Shown: positions 41,578 through 44,700 of the stretch, in pieces
Numbering within the stretch: position 1 is the stretch's first letter
How the letters are laid out: every line of letters starts with the position of its first letter
Origin: JAZDMK01 sp043800975
Lineage (GTDB): Bacteria; Bacteroidota; Bacteroidia; Bacteroidales; JAHJDW01
Reading direction: 5' to 3'
NCBI GenBank assembly: GCA_043800975.1
Contig: JAZDMK010000091.1
Location: forward strand, 1-44,700
DNA: 44,700 nucleotides
Position numbers and translations under genes: made by a program
Notes under the pieces: generated by a model
What the model saw: the letters and a program-made list of their open reading frames with translations, nothing else
The model's database searches: none
Told to the model about the DNA's origin: nothing

Positions 41578-42216
41578 TTAAATCGACCAGGCAATATTGT
41601 ATGCCATGATACCATAAATTATTCCCAGAACTCCCAGTGTTAGCATAATGCCAAGGAAAAATAATTTCGTCTTGCGGTTTTGCAGAACAAGTCCTATAGC
41701 GCCCATGACAAGTCCAATTTGTAAGTAGAGTGTGGCAAAGTCAAAAATATCTCCGGCATCACTCAACTTTTCGGCTTGTATTTCCACTTCTTTTGCACCA
41801 ATAATTTTTCCCATTTCCCCGTCTTTTTCCTGAACCCAGTTTTCTTTGCCTACCTTGGAAGAGCCTTCCAAAATTTCAAATTTTTCTTTGTCGTATTTCT
41901 TTACTTTTTTCTCAAGTTTGGAAACATATTTTTCTAATGCAGCCGTATCTTCAGTATTGATAACTTTGGCCTCCAGCAAGGAATTCAGTAGGTCGCGTTG
42001 TCCTTCAACCAGATTCTGTTTTATGCTTTTCGATTGATACCACTGGTATGCAGCCGATTTTTCATTCACGGCTTTCAGTTCATCATCACCATATTTACCT
42101 GCACCCAGATCGACGATAGCAAGCGCTGCTGCAAAAAATGCAATCAGAACACCGAATAGTAATTCAAAACGGTTTTTCAGTTTATCTTCTCTTTCCTTTT
42201 TTTCTTTTTCTTCCAT
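41578..42216 (-). CDS. DUF4337-like membrane protein
   Basis: 212 residues. A charged start (MEEKEKKEREDKLKNR) precedes a membrane segment (about 17-36, FELLFGVLIAFFAAALAIVD), then a cytoplasmic or periplasmic helical loop including a coiled-coil-like part (LEKYVSKLEKKVKKYDKEKF), and two C-terminal membrane segments (about 163-180 and 186-208). This is the layout of DUF4337 proteins, whose role is unknown. No operon partner. Confidence 0.8.
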   Translation of the reverse strand: MEEKEKKEREDKLKNRFELLFGVLIAFFAAALAIVDLGAGKYGDDELKAVNEKSAAYQWYQSKSIKQNLVEGQRDLLNSLLEAKVINTEDTAALEKYVSKLEKKVKKYDKEKFEILEGSSKVGKENWVQEKDGEMGKIIGAKEVEIQAEKLSDAGDIFDFATLYLQIGLVMGAIGLVLQNRKTKLFFLGIMLTLGVLGIIYGIMAYNIAWSI

Positions 42217-42300
42217 GAATTTCGATTATTTGTAATAGTTCCGTGTGTTTTCAAAATCGAAAACAAAAGTAACAGAATTAATTTACGTAAAATTAGTTTC

Positions 42301-43347
42301 TCAGTTTGTAATTCCGATTTTACCCGACTGAAAGTTTTTATTACTACTGCTTATATTGTAAAGCATTATTCCTTTGCTTGTGCTTTCGCAGGGTATTACA
42401 GTAACGCCTGACTTAAGCGAAAATGTACTAACAATTCTTCCGGTTAAATCATACAACGTAAAATTGCATTTTTCCTGCATCATTTTATCTTTTAGCATGA
42501 CAATAATATTTCCTGAAGATGCATCAAAACGAACGGAGAAAATAGTTGGCGTTGTTTCCTGAATGCCCGAATATAGGGTTTCATAAAAGAGGGCTGCATC
42601 AAAAATTTCCTGAACAAACTGAGGTGCTACAAGCGCTGTTGCGGCTGCATTGGGATGACTGTCACCGGAGCCGGTTGCATAAAATGATTGCATAATTCCA
42701 CCAACATCAGTCAGCTTATGAAAAAAATCAAACACATAAACATTATCAGGAAAAGCACCAAACACGGGATCATTTCCTTGTGCAAGCGTATCCTTGGCCC
42801 ATGTGCAAAAATCATCGGAAAGTGCAGCCTCAGTTGCATTGGTGGAATTGGGTTCCAGCGGAGCATTGGTCCAGATTGCAAAGAAGTTTTCAGGATGACT
42901 GCGCATAATATTAATAATATGACGCCAGTGCCATTTGTAATTGTAAATGGTTTTATCTGTCGGATTCAGTGTGTCGGAAGGTTGCCCCACGCCTGACAAA
43001 GAAGAAGAAGGGAAACACGATTTGATGACAATAATTTTATTAGTTGGAAGATAGTACCCAATGCCGGTAACTGCACTTGGATCTTCGAAAAAATCATGTT
43101 GTGTTGCCCATTCGTTATCGGATGGCGACCACCATTCTTCGGTCAGTGTGATGCTGTCAGCTCCGGTGAGTGAATGTGCATCATTGAATAAAGACATTTC
43201 TTCAGGGATTCCGGTAGTGCTTCCATTCGGGCCCCATATACAAAGTCCCGTGGAATGATGAAGAAAAATTCCGCTGCGGAAAAGCGTTTGTGTTTGTGCT
43301 GTGCAAATAACAAAACACAAAATGGAAATGGTAAAAAGTTTTTTCAT
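42301..43347 (-). CDS. Secreted SGNH-like protein with T9SS type A sorting domain
   Basis: 348 residues. A signal peptide (MKKLFTISILCFVICTAQTQ) is followed by a domain of about 245 residues with FLHHSTGLCIWG near the start and SGDSHPNAAATALVAPQF (227-244) near its end, which carries the D-x-x-H of SGNH-type hydrolases; the nucleophile block is not clear. The last 80 residues (GNIIVMLKDKMMQEKCNFTL, YDLTGRIVSTFSL, KGIMLYNISSSNKNFQSGKI) are a T9SS type A sorting domain, so it is secreted. Possibly a surface esterase or an inactive relative. No operon partner. Confidence 0.78.
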   Translation of the reverse strand: MKKLFTISILCFVICTAQTQTLFRSGIFLHHSTGLCIWGPNGSTTGIPEEMSLFNDAHSLTGADSITLTEEWWSPSDNEWATQHDFFEDPSAVTGIGYYLPTNKIIVIKSCFPSSSLSGVGQPSDTLNPTDKTIYNYKWHWRHIINIMRSHPENFFAIWTNAPLEPNSTNATEAALSDDFCTWAKDTLAQGNDPVFGAFPDNVYVFDFFHKLTDVGGIMQSFYATGSGDSHPNAAATALVAPQFVQEIFDAALFYETLYSGIQETTPTIFSVRFDASSGNIIVMLKDKMMQEKCNFTLYDLTGRIVSTFSLKSGVTVIPCESTSKGIMLYNISSSNKNFQSGKIGITN

Positions 43348-43395
43348 GTGAGGAGGTTTTCAGCAAAGATAATAAAACACTTCTTTGAAAACGGC

Positions 43396-43782
43396 TTACT
43401 GCATTTCACAGGCAAACGCAAGCACATGCCCGTCGGGATCGCGCATGTATCCTGCTATGTGGCCCCAGTCGCGCGGTTGTATAGGACTGATTTCTGCTGC
43501 ACCATATTCTATAGCACGCTGAAAATATTCTTCCGGTTTTTCTACAAGAAGATACAATTCACATCTTGGAATACCATTGCCGGTTGAAGGATGTGGTGTT
43601 TTATCCTGAAGAATTTTTGCAATTCCATTTTCGGGCATGAGGCCCAGCTTGCAACCATTCAGTAAAATAAACTCTGTCATGCCGGGCACATCGAGCGAGG
43701 GTTCCAGATTTAAAATACTTTTATAAAAATCGCGGGAAGCGTTTTGATCTTTAACGTATAGGATGAATTGGATTTGTTGCAT
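43396..43782 (-). CDS. VOC-superfamily (glyoxalase/bleomycin-resistance fold) protein
   Basis: 128 residues from the ATG at 43782, which begins MQQIQFILYVKDQNASRDFY, the standard first strand of the fold; a longer frame starting at 43809 adds nine residues. The second half shows ELYLLVEKPEEYFQRAIEYG and the closing RDPDGHVLAFACE, typical of the family. The usual metal ligands are only partly visible (E in CELYL, E at the end), so activity is uncertain: it may be a lyase, dioxygenase or drug-binding protein. Confidence 0.85.
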   Translation of the reverse strand: MQQIQFILYVKDQNASRDFYKSILNLEPSLDVPGMTEFILLNGCKLGLMPENGIAKILQDKTPHPSTGNGIPRCELYLLVEKPEEYFQRAIEYGAAEISPIQPRDWGHIAGYMRDPDGHVLAFACEMQ

Positions 43783-43832
43783 TTCTATTTTTTTAACACA
43801 TAGGCACAATAGGAAACAGTAGGCACATACTA

Positions 43833-44700
43833 TTAGGAGAAAACCAACCAGATGTCGTGTTCGGTTTCAATCAGGTCAAGCGTGATGCGTAGTGTTTCAA
43901 CAGGAATATCTTTTTCATCTATTTCTTTGTCATACACATTCGACTCTTTGTAAATAGAACTATTATACTGTTGAAAAAAGAAAATATCATCCAGCGTATT
44001 GATATAACTGTAATTACTATTGGGGAAAGAACTGCACAAAGCTAAATATTTTCTGATTTCAGGATAATAAATCCAGAACAAACTCACTTTTTCATCGGGT
44101 TTGTTTTTATAACGAACAATAGGGCATATACCTATAGGACGGGTTTCAGAGATCATCCTGTCCAAATCATAAAACCAGTCTTCTTTCAGTTTAAAGCCAA
44201 TTAATTCACAACTGTCCATACTTAGCTTTTTAAAATCTTTCAACGAAACTTGAAACTCATCATTGCTGTATATTGCAATATGATTGTTGTAAGCCAGATT
44301 TAAAAGCAGTGTGAATAATGAATCCAGCTTGATGAGATTTTTGTTTTTCTCTTTATCCAGAAAGCGACCGATTCGTTTTGCATAAAATACAGAACGTTCC
44401 TGCAAATAGCACCACTGGTAGCACCCGCTGCTGTCGCGCTGAAGCGTGTATTTCGGATATTTCTCAAACAGCTTGGCAGGTCCTTCAGGTACTATTGGGA
44501 GAATTCTTTTATATTCAAAACTGTTCTTGTAATCCCGCTCTGCGCGAAGCTTTCCGGTAGAGTCCCACACTTTCCAGTTTCCGATTCTCAGATTGTGTGC
44601 AAAAGTTCCTTCCGATTTTTTATTTCCGTTCAGGTAATATGAAACGTATTTGCCATTGAGCATGCCTTTATTTAGCTCATATTCGCATTTGTATTTTGCG
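43833..44700 (-). CDS. MORN-repeat protein fused to a GldN-like domain (5' end outside window)
   Basis: The reading frame stays open to the window edge, so the gene starts beyond 44700 and 288 residues are visible. Numbering from the Met at 44661-44663: residues 1-45, with the 12 residues before, are MORN-type repeats (YYLNGNKKSEGTFAHNLRIG, NWKVWDSTGKLRAERDY). Residues about 75-255 match my recollection of GldN, a T9SS/gliding component: YAKRIGRFLDKEKNKN (94-109), IAIYSNDEFQ, LKEDWFYDLDRM (159-170), PIGICPIV, SLFWIYYPEIRKYLA (194-208), NTLDDIFFFQQYNSSIYKES (222-241) and NVYDKEIDE. GldN is known to me as a standalone protein of about 300 residues, so a MORN fusion is unusual. The rest of the protein is unseen. 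Confidence 0.78.
   Translation of the reverse strand, partial: AKYKCEYELNKGMLNGKYVSYYLNGNKKSEGTFAHNLRIGNWKVWDSTGKLRAERDYKNSFEYKRILPIVPEGPAKLFEKYPKYTLQRDSSGCYQWCYLQERSVFYAKRIGRFLDKEKNKNLIKLDSLFTLLLNLAYNNHIAIYSNDEFQVSLKDFKKLSMDSCELIGFKLKEDWFYDLDRMISETRPIGICPIVRYKNKPDEKVSLFWIYYPEIRKYLALCSSFPNSNYSYINTLDDIFFFQQYNSSIYKESNVYDKEIDEKDIPVETLRITLDLIETEHDIWLVFS

Noticed and set aside
1..44700. tRNA and rRNA genes
   Set aside because: I looked for TTCGA-type T-loop sequences with cloverleaf arms and for conserved rRNA segments and saw none.

Overview
The window looks like chromosomal DNA from a member of the Bacteroidota. The signs are: type IX secretion (T9SS) type A C-terminal sorting domains, homologues of the gliding/T9SS proteins GldJ, GldL and GldN, a TonB-dependent receptor paired with a DUF4249 lipoprotein, a Fibrobacter-succinogenes-type major paralogous domain, many Lys-rich signal peptides, few Shine-Dalgarno sequences, and promoter-like TAnnTTTG boxes with an upstream TTG. 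I cannot assign a genus.

Layout. (1) 1-5184: a decayed T9SS-cargo remnant and a terminator, then a GC-rich operon hoxF-hoxU-hoxY-hoxH for a soluble NAD(H)-linked group 3d-type [NiFe] hydrogenase, closed by a terminator. The maturation endopeptidase (hoxW-like) lies alone about 12 kb away at 17116. (2) 5185-10031: a divergent GldJ-like protein, a very AT-rich two-gene cassette (AAA ATPase plus a PD-(D/E)XK-like protein, possibly defence), and a translationally coupled pair in which the first protein is 14 heptapeptide units encoded by a 21-bp tandem repeat. (3) 10032-15328: secreted proteins, a PIN toxin-antitoxin pair with a palindromic operator, two tandem duplicate outer-membrane-type proteins, and three copies of a REP-like palindromic element, each just after a stop codon. 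(4) 15432-17574: a membrane metalloprotease behind a zinc-ribbon/TPR protein, with divergent promoters shared with hoxW. (5) 17624-21999: a YD-repeat-like protein convergent with a five-gene run including two TonB-C-domain proteins and a RibD-C reductase. (6) 22000-22289: non-coding DNA with two strong folded elements. (7) 22290-27714: a tight five-gene operon (small secreted protein, M28 peptidase, small membrane protein, DUF5916/CBM9-like protein, FISUMP-T9SS protein). (8) 27936-29378: a TetR regulator and a transketolase N-terminal half. (9) 29386-32267: PadR regulator plus two membrane proteins built from repeated GldL-type HWPGAG modules. (10) 32521-44700: receptor/DUF4249 pair, SGNH hydrolase, caspase-fold protein with EF-hand and Tudor-like repeats, esterase, VIT-VWA-TonB fusion, DUF4337 protein, SGNH-T9SS protein, VOC protein, and at the right edge a MORN-repeat protein fused to a GldN-like domain, truncated by the window.

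How they fit together. The hydrogenase would couple H2 and NAD(H) in the cytoplasm, with HoxW trimming HoxH. Most other genes belong to the cell envelope and secretion. The most notable theme is that relatives of three T9SS/gliding components (GldJ, GldL, GldN) occur here outside a gld operon, in altered architectures. Function assignments rest on motifs read by eye; no database search was possible.
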